DNA of 64,000 bases. Origin: Halosaccharopolyspora lacisalsi. GTDB taxonomy: Bacteria; Actinomycetota; Actinomycetes; Mycobacteriales; Pseudonocardiaceae. The position numbers were made by a program, and so were the translations under genes. The number at the start of each line of letters is the position of its first letter. The first letter of the stretch is position 1. The notes under the pieces were generated by a model that was not told the origin of the DNA, ran no database searches, and worked only from the letters and a program-made list of their open reading frames with translations. This document shows positions 1-9,334 of the stretch, piece by piece. Location: assembly GCF_014137975.1 (NCBI RefSeq), contig NZ_JACGWZ010000002.1, positions 620,001-684,000 of the forward strand. The letters run 5' to 3'.

Positions 1-1022
1 GGACGTTCAGCAACGACGGCAGACTGCTCAAGGTCAAGGACCCGCGCGAGGCCGGCTACCCGGAGCAGTTCAAGACCGAGGGCTCCCACGACCTCACCAA
101 GGTCGCCCGCTTCGAGAGCTACCGGGGCTTCCTGTTCGGCAGCCTCAACTCGGACGTCAAGCCGCTGACCGAGCACCTCGGTGACACCACCAAGATCATC
201 GACATGCTCGTCGACCAGTCCCCCGAGGGGCTGGAGGTGCTGCGCGGTTCCTCCAGCTACACCTACGACGGAAACTGGAAGCTCCAGGCCGAGAACGGCG
301 CGGACGGCTACCACGTCTCCGCCACGCACTGGAACTACGCCGCCACGACCGCGCGCCGCGGTACCGGCGAGTCGAAGAACGAGACCACCGCCCTGGACGC
401 GGGCAGCTGGGGCAAGTCCGGCGGCGGCTACTGGTCGTTCGACAACGGGCACCTGTGCCTGTGGACCTGGACCGGGAATCCGCAGGACCGTCCGCTGTGG
501 GACAAGATGGACGAGCTCAAGCGCGAGCACGGCGAGGCCAAGGGCGAGTTCATGGTCAAGGGCTCCCGCAACCTGTGCCTGTACCCGAACGTGTACCTGA
601 TGGACCAGTTCAGCACCCAGATCCGGCACTTCCGGCCGATCGCGCCGGACAAGACCGAGGTCACGATCTACTGCATCGCCCCGAAGGGGGAGAGCGCCGA
701 GGCGCGGGCACACCGCATCCGCCAGTACGAGGACTTCTTCAACGCCTCCGGCATGGCCACCCCGGACGACCTCGAGGAGTTCCGCTCCTGCCAGAAGACC
801 TACCTGGCCACGGAAGCTCCGTACAACGACATGACCCGCGGCATGACCCACGAGCTCACCGGGCCGGACGAGGTGGCCCGGTCGCTCGGCATGACCGGCA
901 TCCTCTCGGCCGGGCAGAAGAACGAGGACGAGGGCCTCTACCCCGTCCAGCACGGCTACTGGAAGCAGACCATGCGCGAGGCCGTGGAAGCGGAAGAGAA
1001 GTCCGCCGAGAACAACCGCTGA
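1..1022 (+). CDS. benA: Benzoate 1,2-dioxygenase large (alpha) subunit, 5' truncated by window edge
   Basis: This is the C-terminal 339 residues of the oxygenase alpha subunit, which with BenB forms the hexameric terminal oxygenase that turns benzoate into the cis-diol. The frame is open from base 3, so the Rieske N-terminal third lies outside the window. The mononuclear-iron motif ([12 protein letters not shown], two His five residues apart) is clear, followed by the typical ring-hydroxylating catalytic domain. The benB, benC and benD genes follow in the same direction with short gaps, which fixes the substrate class as benzoate-like; a toluate dioxygenase cannot be excluded from sequence alone. 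Confidence 0.95.
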   Translation, partial: TFSNDGRLLKVKDPREAGYPEQFKTEGSHDLTKVARFESYRGFLFGSLNSDVKPLTEHLGDTTKIIDMLVDQSPEGLEVLRGSSSYTYDGNWKLQAENGADGYHVSATHWNYAATTARRGTGESKNETTALDAGSWGKSGGGYWSFDNGHLCLWTWTGNPQDRPLWDKMDELKREHGEAKGEFMVKGSRNLCLYPNVYLMDQFSTQIRHFRPIAPDKTEVTIYCIAPKGESAEARAHRIRQYEDFFNASGMATPDDLEEFRSCQKTYLATEAPYNDMTRGMTHELTGPDEVARSLGMTGILSAGQKNEDEGLYPVQHGYWKQTMREAVEAEEKSAENNR

Positions 1023-1036
1023 GGAAGGCGAGCACC

Positions 1037-1549
1037 ATGACCGCAGTAGCCGAGACCGCGACCGTGACCGTCGAGGACGTGCGGCAGTTCCTCTACCGCG
1101 AGGCCCGCTTCCTCGACGACCGCGATTTCGAGACCTGGCTGGAGTGCTATCACCCGGACGTCGAGTTCTGGATGCCGGCCTGGGACGACAACGACGAGCT
1201 CACCGAGGATCCCCAGAGCGAGATCTCGCTGATCTACTACCCGAACAAGGGGGGTCTGGAAGACCGGGTGTTTCGCATCCGCACCGACCGTTCGGCGGCC
1301 ACGAGCATGCCCGAGCCCAGGACCGGCCACAACATCACCGACGTGGAGCTGCTGGAACGCCGCGGCGACGTCGTCGACGTCCGCTTCAACTGGTTCACCC
1401 TGTACTACCGCTACCACCACACCGACACCTATTTCGGCACGTCGCGCTACACCATCGACTTCTCGGGCGAGACTCCGCTGATCACGCGCAAGAAGGTCGT
1501 GCTGAAAAACGACTACATCCACCACGTGGTCGACATCTACCACATCTGA
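1037..1549 (+). CDS. benB: Benzoate 1,2-dioxygenase small (beta) subunit
   Basis: This is a 170-residue protein, the usual length for the beta subunit of aromatic-ring-hydroxylating dioxygenases (SnoaL/NTF2-like cone fold, structural role). Recognisable segments are the early FLYREARFLDDRDFETWL and the central PEPRTGHNITDVELL. The ATG is chosen because a GAGGAAGG ribosome-binding site sits about 9 bases upstream and the gene begins 14 bases after benA. It works with benA as the oxygenase of the operon. No oddities were seen. Confidence 0.93.
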   Translation: MTAVAETATVTVEDVRQFLYREARFLDDRDFETWLECYHPDVEFWMPAWDDNDELTEDPQSEISLIYYPNKGGLEDRVFRIRTDRSAATSMPEPRTGHNITDVELLERRGDVVDVRFNWFTLYYRYHHTDTYFGTSRYTIDFSGETPLITRKKVVLKNDYIHHVVDIYHI

Positions 1550-1583
1550 TTCTCGAATACCCTTTTCGAATCGAGGCTTTTCC

Positions 1584-2609
1584 ATGACTCATCAGGTTGC
1601 CTTGGGCTTCGAGGACGGTGTCACCCGGTTCGTCACCTGCGCACCGCACGAGACGGTGGCCGACGCGTCGTACAAGGCGCGCATCAACATCCCCCTCGAC
1701 TGCCGGGACGGCGCCTGTGGCACCTGCAAGTCGTTCTGCGAGTCCGGCGACTACGACGGTGGCGACTACATCGAAGACGCGCTCAGCGACGAGGAGGCCG
1801 ACCAGGGCTACGCGTTGCCGTGCCAGATGATGCCGCGCAGCGACCTCGTCCTCCGGATCCCGAGCACCTCGGCGGCGGCCAAGACCGAGGCCGCCACCCA
1901 CGCTGCCACGGTCACCGACGTCCAGCGCTTCTCCGAGACCACGATCGGTTTCACCCTGGAGCTCGACGACCGCGACGCGTTGGCCTTCCTGCCCGGTCAG
2001 TACGTCAACGTGGGCGTGCCCGGCACGGAACTGACACGGTCCTACTCGTTCAGCAGCGGCCCCGAGGACAAGACCGTCTCCTTCCTGGTGCGCATCACCG
2101 AGGGCGGGGCCATGTCCACCTACCTGCGCGACCGCGCCGAGGTCGGTGACGAGCTCGAGTTCACCGGCCCGATGGGCACCTTCTTCCTGCGGGAGCTGAA
2201 GCGCCCCGCGCTGTTCCTGGCGGGCGGCACCGGGTTGGCACCGCTGCTGTCGATGCTGGAGCAGCTGGCCGCCACCGGGCTCGAACACCCGGTGCACATG
2301 ATCTACGGCGTCTCCTCGGATCGCGACCTGGTCGAGTTGGACAAGCTGCGGCACTACGCCGAGGTCATCGACGGTTTCACCTTCGACTACTGCGTGGCCG
2401 ACGAAGCCAGCGGCTCCCCCAGGAAGGGATACGTCACCCACCACTTCGAGCCGCAGCACCTCAACGACGGTGACGTCGACGTGTACCTGTGCGGTCCGCC
2501 TCCCATGGTCGAGGCGGTCGGCGATCACCTGAACGCCGAGGGGATCACGCCGACGAACTTCTTCTCCGAGAAGTTCAACGTCGCCGCCGCGGCCGAAACC
2601 GGAGCGTGA
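1584..2609 (+). CDS. benC: Benzoate 1,2-dioxygenase electron-transfer component (ferredoxin reductase)
   Basis: This 341-residue reductase passes electrons from NADH to the BenAB oxygenase. An N-terminal plant-type 2Fe-2S domain (about residues 1-95) shows CRDGACGTC plus a distal LPC cysteine. An FAD-binding domain (about 100-200) carries RSYSFSS, and an NAD-binding domain (about 205-335) has GGTGLAPLLSML and the C-terminal CGPPPMV. This order is typical of BenC. It lies 34 bases after benB and 4 bases before benD. The ribosome-binding site is weak (GAGGC), so it may be translated by coupling. Confidence 0.95.
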   Translation: MTHQVALGFEDGVTRFVTCAPHETVADASYKARINIPLDCRDGACGTCKSFCESGDYDGGDYIEDALSDEEADQGYALPCQMMPRSDLVLRIPSTSAAAKTEAATHAATVTDVQRFSETTIGFTLELDDRDALAFLPGQYVNVGVPGTELTRSYSFSSGPEDKTVSFLVRITEGGAMSTYLRDRAEVGDELEFTGPMGTFFLRELKRPALFLAGGTGLAPLLSMLEQLAATGLEHPVHMIYGVSSDRDLVELDKLRHYAEVIDGFTFDYCVADEASGSPRKGYVTHHFEPQHLNDGDVDVYLCGPPPMVEAVGDHLNAEGITPTNFFSEKFNVAAAAETGA

Positions 2610-2613
2610 TCCC

Positions 2614-3408
2614 GTGACCGAATCAGCCCTCTCCCGGCGCTTCCACGGCAAGGTCGTCGTGGTGACCGGTTCGGCCCAGGGCATCGGCATGACCGTGGCT
2701 CGGCGACTGGTCGCCGAGGCGGCCACGGTCGTGCTGGTGGACCGTTCCGAACTGGTTCACGAGGTGGCCGCCGAACTGCGCGACAGCGGGGGCCTGGCCC
2801 ACGGCGTGACCGCCGACCTGGAGCGGTTCTCCGAGACCGAGGCGGCGATGGCCGAGGCCCACCGACGGCACGGCCGAATCGACGTGCTGATCAACAACGT
2901 CGGCGGCACCATCTGGATGAGACCGTACGAGCACTACGACGCGGATCGGATCCAGGCCGAGATACAACGTTCGCTGTTTCCCACCCTGTGGAGTTGCCGG
3001 GCCGTGCTGCCTTACCTGATCGAGCAGCGATCCGGCACGATCGTCAACGTCTCCTCGGTGGCCACCCGAGGCGTCAACCGAGTTCCTTACGCGGCTGCCA
3101 AGGGCGGGATCAACGCGCTCACGGCTTCGCTGGCCCAGGAAACCGCTCAGTACGGCATTCGTGTCGTGGCCACCGCTCCCGGAGGGACCGAAGCGCCTCC
3201 GCGGCGGATCGCGCGCAACTCCGACGACCAGAGTGCTCAAGAAGAGGCGTGGAACCAGCAGGTCGTCGACCAGACCACCGATTCGTCACTGATGAAACGG
3301 TACGGGAATCTGGACGAGCAGGCCGCTCCCATCGTGTTCATGGCTTCCGAGGAAGCCTCCTACATCACCGGAACGGTTCTGCCGGTGGCCGGCGGCGACC
3401 TCGGATAG
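2614..3408 (+). CDS. benD: 1,6-dihydroxycyclohexa-2,4-diene-1-carboxylate dehydrogenase
   Basis: This 264-residue short-chain dehydrogenase converts the benzoate cis-diol into catechol with release of CO2 and NADH. It has the SDR glycine motif TGSAQGIG near residue 17, NNVGG, the catalytic Ser (NVSSVA) and Tyr-x3-Lys (YAAAK). The GTG start lies 4 bases after the benC stop, which supports one operon. Family membership alone would allow other SDR substrates, but the benABC context makes BenD the best call. No catechol dioxygenase gene follows; the remaining pathway genes must be elsewhere. Confidence 0.93.
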   Translation: MTESALSRRFHGKVVVVTGSAQGIGMTVARRLVAEAATVVLVDRSELVHEVAAELRDSGGLAHGVTADLERFSETEAAMAEAHRRHGRIDVLINNVGGTIWMRPYEHYDADRIQAEIQRSLFPTLWSCRAVLPYLIEQRSGTIVNVSSVATRGVNRVPYAAAKGGINALTASLAQETAQYGIRVVATAPGGTEAPPRRIARNSDDQSAQEEAWNQQVVDQTTDSSLMKRYGNLDEQAAPIVFMASEEASYITGTVLPVAGGDLG

Positions 3409-3442
3409 CCGTGCTCCCGGGAAGCTGCCGTTCATCGAAACG

Positions 3443-3456
3443 CCCCCTCCCGGGGG
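3443..3456 (+). terminator. Weak GC hairpin after benD
   Basis: A 5-bp C/G stem with a TCCC loop lies about 35 bases after the benD stop and about 110 bases before the LAL regulator. It has no T tract. It could attenuate read-through from the ben operon, but evidence is thin. Confidence 0.25.
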
Positions 3457-3568
3457 AAGCAACCACTCATCCGCATCGAGTGGTGACACGGCTTCGCGGA
3501 CCCCGGGTGAAACACCGTAGTCCGGCGGCTTCGACCATCTCCGCGAGAGGTTCAGCTATGGTTGTTCG

Positions 3569-6304
3569 ATGACGGACGCAGTGGGACCGCATGGCGTCGT
3601 CGGCCGTCAGGACGAGCTGGCCGAGCTGGAACGGCTCTACACCGTTGTCCGCGAGGGGCGCCCCCTCGTCATCGTCGTGGACGGCCCCGCGGGCATCGGG
3701 AAAACCACGCTGGTGGAGCAGTTCCTCGCCGACCTGACGGACGCTCACGTGTACCGCTCCAGCGGGGTGCCCTGGGAGGCGTCCCGCCCCCTCGGCGTGG
3801 CCGAGCAGTGGGAACGGGCCGGGACCGAGGCCGCCCGTACGCAGCGGAGCACCGACCCGGTCGAGACGGGAATGAGACTACTCACCCGGTGGCACCATGA
3901 TCAGGAGTCCGGGCCGGTCGTGGTCGTCGTCGATGACGCGCACTGGGCGGACATCGAATCACTGCGAGCCCTGTCCTCGACTTTTCGACGGATGACGTAT
4001 CAGCGTGTCCTGATCGTGCTCGTCGCTCGGCGGGAACGGCCCGAGGCCGCGAGCGAGGGAGTCCGCGACTTCCTCGCCGACCACCGGGGCCCCACGGTCC
4101 GGGTGGGGCCCCTGACGCAGGACGACGTGCAGACCCTGGCGATCCGGCAGGTCCAGGTCGACCTCAACGCCCCGGCCGCCCAGCAGCTGGCCGAGCACAC
4201 CGGGGGCAACCCGCTCCACATCCGGCAGTTGCTGGACGAGGTACCGGCCTCGAACTGGCTGGAGTGGCAACCGAGCCTGCCGGCTCCCCGAGCCCTGGCC
4301 GACAGCGTCGCTCACCGGGTGCGTGACTGCAGCTGTCCGACACGGAGCCTGGTCGAGTCCGCCGCTGTGCTGGGACATTCGCCGTCCTTCGGCGAGGCCG
4401 CCCGGCTCGCCGCCGTCGACGAACCGGTCGCCGCCCTGGACGAGGCGAGCAGAGCGGAGTTGCTGGCCGTCGACAGCGGTCACGGCCTGACCACGTTGGC
4501 TTTCCCGTCCCCGATGGTGCGGGCCGCCGTCTACACCGGTCTGCCTCCCCTGCGGCGTCAGAAGCTGCACCGCGATGCCGCCGAGATCATCGAGGACGAG
4601 GGCAGCAGGCTCGGGCACCGCGCGGCGGCCACGCCCTTCGCCGACGCCGAACTGGCCGACGAGCTCGACGACTTCGCCGGCGGGCAGGCCTCGTCGGGAG
4701 CGTGGTCGACCGCGGGCAACGCGTTGATCAATGCCAGTCGCCTCAGCCCGGCCAAGACCGATCGCGAGCACCGGCTGGTCCGAGCCGTCGACGCGCTGGT
4801 GGGGGCCGGAGACCTGCCGCGGGCCATCGCCTTCTCCCCCGCGATCGAGAGCTTCCCCGCCAGTGCGCTGCGCGATGCCGTACTGGGTTACCTCGCGATC
4901 GTGCTCGGACGCGTCGGAGAGGCGGAGCTGCTCCTGACCCGCGCCTGGCAACAGTGCGACCCGAACCTCGAACCGGACACGGCCGCGTTGATCTGTCAGC
5001 GGCGGGTGCTGCACTCGCTGAGTCGCTGGTCCGGCCCCGAACTGGTCGGCTGGGCCAGCCGTGCCGTGGAGCTGGCCACCGACCCCCAGGAACCCTCGGT
5101 CGTGGAGTCGAAAGCGATCATGGGACTCGGGCTGGCCGCGACCGGGAAGATCCAGCAGGCCGAAGACGCCTACCAGGAGGTGTTCACCAACACCAGCGCC
5201 GGCGCCCAGCTGCAACGAGTGCGGATGGGCAAGGGGTGGTTGGACCTGGCTCTCGACGACCCGCAGACCGCCCGCAGGGAACTGGAAACGGCGGTGCCCA
5301 CGCGCTACCGAGGGGGGTCACTGCGCATCTCGCTGTGGGCCCAAGCCTGGCTGGCTCGGGCGGAGTTCGCCCTCGGCACCTGGGACGAGGCCCTGCACAC
5401 CGTCGATCGTGCCGTGGCCCAGCTGGAGCACGCGGGCCTGGAGCTGCTCCGTCCCCTGGTGCACTGGACCGGAGCGCAAATCCGCGCCCTGCGCGGACAC
5501 TGGGAGCAAGCCCACGAACACCTGCGGCGGGCCGCCGTGACCACGCACAACTACGAGATCATGCTGGTGCCCGGCTGCCTGGCCCAGGCCCAGTGCGCCG
5601 AAGCCGGGGCCGATTACGAGACCGTCCTGCGGTGCTTGGAGCCCCTCGCCCACCTGCACCCGCGACAGGGCATCGACGAACCCGGCTTCTGGCCGTGGCA
5701 CGACACCTACGCCAACGCACTGGTCATGACCAATCGCGTTCCGGAAGCCGACGCCTTCCTGCGTCCGCACGAGGCCGTGGCCGCCGAGCGCGGACACCGC
5801 TCCACCATGGCCCGGCTGGGATACGTCCGCGGACGCGTCGCCGGAACGACGGGCGATCTCGACGCGGCACGCGATGCTTTCGAAAACGCGCTGAACCAGC
5901 TCACGAGTCTCTCGCTGCCCTACGATCGGGCTCGAGTGCACTTCGCCTACGGGCAGACACTGCGGCGCGCCGGCAAGCGACGCGAAGCCGACGTCGTCCT
6001 GCGCAAGGCGCGGGACGCCTACACGGCGCTGGGAGCGCAAGCCTACGTCGAGCGCTGTAACCGCGAGCTGAAGGCGGGCGGACTGAAAAAGCGGCGCAAC
6101 GGCCTGGATCTCACCCAGCTCACGTCCCAGGAACAGGCCGTGGCCGAGCTCGTCGCGGCGGGCCGGAGCAACAAGCAGGCGGCCGTGGAACTGTTCGTGT
6201 CGGTCAAGACGGTGCAGTTTCACCTCACGCGGATCTACGCGAAGCTGGGCATCCACTCGCGGGGGGAACTCGCCGCGCACTTCCGCGACGAGTCCGCCCG
6301 GTGA
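3569..6304 (+). CDS. Large ATP-binding LuxR-family (LAL) regulator, probable ben regulator
   Basis: This is a 911-residue LAL-type transcription factor. An N-terminal AAA-like ATPase has Walker A GPAGIGKTTL near residue 39 and Walker B VVVVVDDAHWAD near 118. A long central region of helical, TPR-like repeats is followed by a C-terminal LuxR helix-turn-helix (about 848-905, LTSQEQAVAELVAAGRSNKQ). The length matches the family. It starts 160 bases after benD on the same strand, so control of benzoate catabolism in response to an unknown effector is the natural inference. The AraC/XylS-type BenR of proteobacteria is absent here. Confidence 0.9.
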   Translation: MTDAVGPHGVVGRQDELAELERLYTVVREGRPLVIVVDGPAGIGKTTLVEQFLADLTDAHVYRSSGVPWEASRPLGVAEQWERAGTEAARTQRSTDPVETGMRLLTRWHHDQESGPVVVVVDDAHWADIESLRALSSTFRRMTYQRVLIVLVARRERPEAASEGVRDFLADHRGPTVRVGPLTQDDVQTLAIRQVQVDLNAPAAQQLAEHTGGNPLHIRQLLDEVPASNWLEWQPSLPAPRALADSVAHRVRDCSCPTRSLVESAAVLGHSPSFGEAARLAAVDEPVAALDEASRAELLAVDSGHGLTTLAFPSPMVRAAVYTGLPPLRRQKLHRDAAEIIEDEGSRLGHRAAATPFADAELADELDDFAGGQASSGAWSTAGNALINASRLSPAKTDREHRLVRAVDALVGAGDLPRAIAFSPAIESFPASALRDAVLGYLAIVLGRVGEAELLLTRAWQQCDPNLEPDTAALICQRRVLHSLSRWSGPELVGWASRAVELATDPQEPSVVESKAIMGLGLAATGKIQQAEDAYQEVFTNTSAGAQLQRVRMGKGWLDLALDDPQTARRELETAVPTRYRGGSLRISLWAQAWLARAEFALGTWDEALHTVDRAVAQLEHAGLELLRPLVHWTGAQIRALRGHWEQAHEHLRRAAVTTHNYEIMLVPGCLAQAQCAEAGADYETVLRCLEPLAHLHPRQGIDEPGFWPWHDTYANALVMTNRVPEADAFLRPHEAVAAERGHRSTMARLGYVRGRVAGTTGDLDAARDAFENALNQLTSLSLPYDRARVHFAYGQTLRRAGKRREADVVLRKARDAYTALGAQAYVERCNRELKAGGLKKRRNGLDLTQLTSQEQAVAELVAAGRSNKQAAVELFVSVKTVQFHLTRIYAKLGIHSRGELAAHFRDESAR

Positions 6305-6311
6305 GGGGTGC

Positions 6312-6734
6312 TCAGCCCCAGCCGCCCTGGACCATGGTCTGGAACAACCACTGCCCGTCGCGCTTGACGAGCAGGTCGGCGTAGCGCAGCTGGTACGTGC
6401 GACCGTCGTGGGTCACCGTCGCATCGGTGATCACGAAGACCAGCGACGGGCTGAGGAAGTGCGGCGTGCGCGTCGACTCCATGCTGGCACCCTCACCGAC
6501 GGTCTCGGCCATTTCGGCGCAGAACCGCTCCCGGTCGTACTGCCGCGCGGAACCGTTGCCCTGCGCGTCGTCGGTGACCGCGTTCAGCGGAAACATCGCC
6601 ATGTCGGCCATGCGCCCGACCTCGGCGTTGGCGGCCAGCTCGTCGTACCGCGCGAACCACTCGTGCACGCCGGCGATGTCGTCCTCGGACGGCACGAAAC
6701 CGTCGATGCTCGATGGGATGTCGATGTCGGCCAC
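6312..6734 (-). CDS. SnoaL-like/NTF2-like protein
   Basis: This is a 140-residue protein of the SnoaL/NTF2-like cone-fold family, whose members include polyketide cyclases, dehydratases and BenB-like subunits. Visible landmarks are an N-terminal FARYDELAANAEVGRMADM segment and the C-terminal LRYADLLVKRDGQWLFQTMVQGGWG. The GTG start is chosen over an upstream frame extension because AAGGAG lies 5 bases before it. It is convergent with the LAL gene (stops 7 bases apart) and divergent from the TetR gene at 6802, which probably represses it. The substrate is unknown. Confidence 0.75.
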   Translation of the reverse strand: MADIDIPSSIDGFVPSEDDIAGVHEWFARYDELAANAEVGRMADMAMFPLNAVTDDAQGNGSARQYDRERFCAEMAETVGEGASMESTRTPHFLSPSLVFVITDATVTHDGRTYQLRYADLLVKRDGQWLFQTMVQGGWG

Positions 6735-6749
6735 GGAAACTCCTTGTTC

Positions 6750-6767
6750 GTACGATGTATAACGTAC
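6750..6767. promoter_or_regulatory. Palindromic operator between SnoaL-like gene and tetR
   Basis: A perfect inverted repeat GTACG-N8-CGTAC sits in the short divergent intergenic region, 15 bases upstream of the SnoaL-like start and 35 bases upstream of the TetR start. Size, symmetry and position fit an operator of the adjacent TetR protein. An AT-rich GTATAA overlaps its centre and may be a -10 element. Confidence 0.5.
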
Positions 6768-6801
6768 ACCGCACAACAGGCGGCATGACACGATTGTTCC
6801 C

Positions 6802-7569
6802 GTGGCCCTCGAACGCACCAGCGCCGGCGATCCCGGCCGCACCCTCCAGTTGCTCTGGCGCGCGCCGGAGACGAGCCCCCGGCACGGCCCACGCCCCGGC
6901 CTGAGCATCGACGCCGTCGTCGACGCGGCCACCGAACTTGCCGACGCCGCGGGGCTGGAGGGGGTGACGATGCGCCGGGTAGCCCACTCCCTCGGGGTGG
7001 CGCCGATGACGCTATACACCTACGTGCCGGGCAAGGCCGAACTGCTCGATCTCATGCTCGACGCCGCCTACTCCCGGATGCCGCGCACCGACACCGGTGA
7101 CCAGCCGTGGCGACACCGACTGACCGCGATAGCCGAGGAGAACAAGCACCTGTTCGACTCCCATCCCTGGGCGGCGTCCGTCTCCACCGGCCGCCCCCTG
7201 CTCGGCCCCGGACAGATGACCAAGTACGAGCACGAGCTGTCCGCCTTCGACGGACTCGACCTCGACGACGTGGACAGGGACGCCGCGCTGACCCATCTGC
7301 TCAATTTCGTGCGGACGTGCGCTCGGGACGAGGCCGAAGCGCGCGCCGTCCAACGCGACAGCGCGATGAGCGATCAGCAGTGGTGGGACGCCAACGGGCC
7401 GCTGCTGGCCCGTGTCCTCGACGAGGACGCCTACCCGCGCGCGGCGCGAGTCGGCACTGCCGCCGGTGCCGCCCACGGCAGCGCCTACAGTCCCCGGCAC
7501 GCCTACGAGTTCGGCCTGCCACGCCTCCTCGACGGTCTCGCCGCCTTCGTCTCCGACCGGCCACGCTGA
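6802..7569 (+). CDS. TetR/AcrR-family transcriptional regulator
   Basis: This is a 255-residue repressor with an N-terminal helix-turn-helix at about residues 36-80 (AATELADAAGLEGVTMRRVAH, then VAPMTLYTYVPGK) and a ligand-binding C-terminal domain of the tetracyclin-repressor-like type. A 30-residue N-terminal extension precedes the HTH, common in the actinobacterial members. The GTG start has no strong ribosome-binding site. It is transcribed divergently from the SnoaL-like gene, with an inverted repeat between them. The ligand is unknown. Confidence 0.9.
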   Translation: MALERTSAGDPGRTLQLLWRAPETSPRHGPRPGLSIDAVVDAATELADAAGLEGVTMRRVAHSLGVAPMTLYTYVPGKAELLDLMLDAAYSRMPRTDTGDQPWRHRLTAIAEENKHLFDSHPWAASVSTGRPLLGPGQMTKYEHELSAFDGLDLDDVDRDAALTHLLNFVRTCARDEAEARAVQRDSAMSDQQWWDANGPLLARVLDEDAYPRAARVGTAAGAAHGSAYSPRHAYEFGLPRLLDGLAAFVSDRPR

Positions 7570-7668
7570 GAACCTCACGCTTTCCGGCTCGCGCACGTCT
7601 ACCGAGTACGAGCGCAGCCACCGCAACCACGAGGACACTGCGAGGATCGAGGCGGAGCGGAGGCCGAC

Positions 7669-8169
7669 ATGACCACAGTGCACACAGTGATCGACTCGCC
7701 GCTCGGTGAGCTGACGGCCGTGGCCACCGACGGGCACCTGACCGGGCTGTACTTCGACGGTCACCAACGCGGGCACGGGCAGGTCGAGCTCGGCGACCGG
7801 GTCGAGACGGGTTTCGAGGAGACCGCCCGTCAGCTCGACGAGTACTTCACAGGCGGGCGCAGGCACTTCGAGCTGCCCCTGGCACCGAGGGGCGAGACGT
7901 TCGACCGGCGGGTGTGGAGCCTGCTGACCGAGATCGACTACGGCCGGACCCGCACCTACGGGGAGCTGGCCCGCGAACTGGGCGGGACCGGATTCGCCCA
8001 GGCCGTGGGCGCGGCGAACGGCCGGAACCCGATCGCGGTGATCGTGCCGTGCCACCGGGTGATCGGCGCGGACGGGAGCCTGACCGGCTATGCCGGCGGC
8101 CTGGAGCGCAAGCGCTTCCTGCTGCGGCTGGAGGAACCGGCGCCGACGGAGGCGGGCAGGCTGTTTTGA
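7669..8169 (+). CDS. ogt: Methylated-DNA--protein-cysteine methyltransferase
   Basis: This 166-residue suicide DNA-repair enzyme transfers O6-alkyl groups from guanine to its own cysteine. The active site IVPCHRVIG is near residue 128, followed by GYAGGLERKRFLL, which are signatures of the Ogt/MGMT C-terminal domain. The N-terminal ribonuclease-H-like domain is present, so the length is normal. AGCGGAGG precedes the ATG. It is first in a run of alkylation-repair genes (sigma factor, second methyltransferase, Tag). Confidence 0.93.
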   Translation: MTTVHTVIDSPLGELTAVATDGHLTGLYFDGHQRGHGQVELGDRVETGFEETARQLDEYFTGGRRHFELPLAPRGETFDRRVWSLLTEIDYGRTRTYGELARELGGTGFAQAVGAANGRNPIAVIVPCHRVIGADGSLTGYAGGLERKRFLLRLEEPAPTEAGRLF

Positions 8170-8218
8170 GCCGACGACCTCACGCGCACGGCCTCGGCGA
8201 CGTCTACCCGGTGTGGCG

Positions 8219-8704
8219 ATGAAACCCTTCGAACGGATCGTGTCCGAGTACGGGCCGATGGTGCTGCGCGTGTGCCGGGCCGTGCTGGAACCCACCGAGG
8301 CCGAGGACGCCTGGTCGGAGACGTTCCTGGCCGCGCTGAAGGCCTACCCGCGGCTGGACGAGGGGGCGAACGTGGAAGCGTGGCTGGTCACGATCGCCCA
8401 CCGCAAGGCCATCGACGCCGTCCGCGCCGCCGCACGCCGCCCGGTGGCCGTCGAGAACCTGCCGGAACGTCCGGTCGCACCGCACGAGCACGAAGACCCC
8501 GAGCTGTGGCGGGCGCTGCGGGAACTGCCCGCCAAACAGCGGATCGCGGTGGCCTACCACCACCTGGCCGGCCTCGCCTACGCAGACATCGCCTCGATCA
8601 CCGGAACGACCACCCCGGCCGCGCGCAGGGCGGCCGCCGACGGCATACGGCGCCTCCGTGCCCGGTACCCGCCCGCGCGGAGCGGCCAAGGAGAAAACCC
8701 ATGA
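8219..8704 (+). CDS. ECF-like RNA polymerase sigma factor
   Basis: This is a short 161-residue sigma-70-type factor. Region 2 is seen at about residues 8-65 (VLRVCRAVLEPTEAEDAWSE, then AWLVTIAHRKAIDAVRA) and region 4 at about 100-155 (LPAKQRIAVAYHHLAGLAYADIA). No region 3 or extra sensing domain is visible. The ATG is preferred, but a GTG two codons upstream is possible. Its stop overlaps the start of the second methyltransferase (ATGA), so the two are translationally coupled. Co-expression with two alkyl-transfer enzymes suggests a role in an alkylation-damage response. No anti-sigma gene is adjacent. Confidence 0.88.
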   Translation: MKPFERIVSEYGPMVLRVCRAVLEPTEAEDAWSETFLAALKAYPRLDEGANVEAWLVTIAHRKAIDAVRAAARRPVAVENLPERPVAPHEHEDPELWRALRELPAKQRIAVAYHHLAGLAYADIASITGTTTPAARRAAADGIRRLRARYPPARSGQGENP

Positions 8705-9318
8705 CGACGTCCGATCCCGAACCCGACTCCCCGTTCGCCGCTTCGCCACCCGAGAACACCGAGATCGAAACCCACCTGCGCGAACGTCTGATCACCGCCG
8801 CCCGCGAGCACGGCGTGCTCGACCTCGCCTACCGCGCTCTCGAGACCCCGGTCGGGACGTTGCTGCTCGTCACGACCGAACAGGGCCTGGTGCGCGTGGC
8901 CTACGACCGCGAGGACCACGAGGCCGTGCTGGGCGAGCTCGCCGAAACGATCAGCCCGCGCGTCCTCCACGCTCCCCGACGACTGGACGAGGTCAGCCAC
9001 CAGCTCGAGGAGTACTTCGCCGGACGGCGCACGGCGTTCGACGTGGCACTGGACTGGCAGCTGTCGCGAGGTTTCCGACGCGAGGTGCTGAGGAAGCTGC
9101 CCGGCATCGGCTACGGCGCCACGGCCAGCTATGCTCACGTCGCCGCCGCGGCGGGCAGCCCCAGGGCCGTTCGCGCGGTCGGTACCGCCTGTGCCACGAA
9201 CCCGCTACCGGTCGTCGTACCGTGTCACCGCGTGGTACGCAGCGACGGCTCCGCGGGCGGCTACATCGGGGGCGCCGAAGCCAAGCGGGCGCTGCTGGAC
9301 CTGGAAACAACCACCTGA
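8701..9318 (+). CDS. Second methylated-DNA--protein-cysteine methyltransferase
   Basis: This is a 205-residue Ogt/MGMT-family protein with active site VVVPCHRVVRS near residue 180 and the GGYIGGAEAKRALL tail. It is about 40 residues longer at the N-terminus than the copy at 7669, with an acidic, Pro/Ser-rich leader. Its ATG overlaps the sigma-factor stop by 4 bases. The two paralogues differ clearly, so this is not a recent duplication. The extension might carry a regulatory function, but that is a guess. Confidence 0.92.
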   Translation: MTTSDPEPDSPFAASPPENTEIETHLRERLITAAREHGVLDLAYRALETPVGTLLLVTTEQGLVRVAYDREDHEAVLGELAETISPRVLHAPRRLDEVSHQLEEYFAGRRTAFDVALDWQLSRGFRREVLRKLPGIGYGATASYAHVAAAAGSPRAVRAVGTACATNPLPVVVPCHRVVRSDGSAGGYIGGAEAKRALLDLETTT

Positions 9319-9334
9319 TTCGCGAGGAGCCCTG

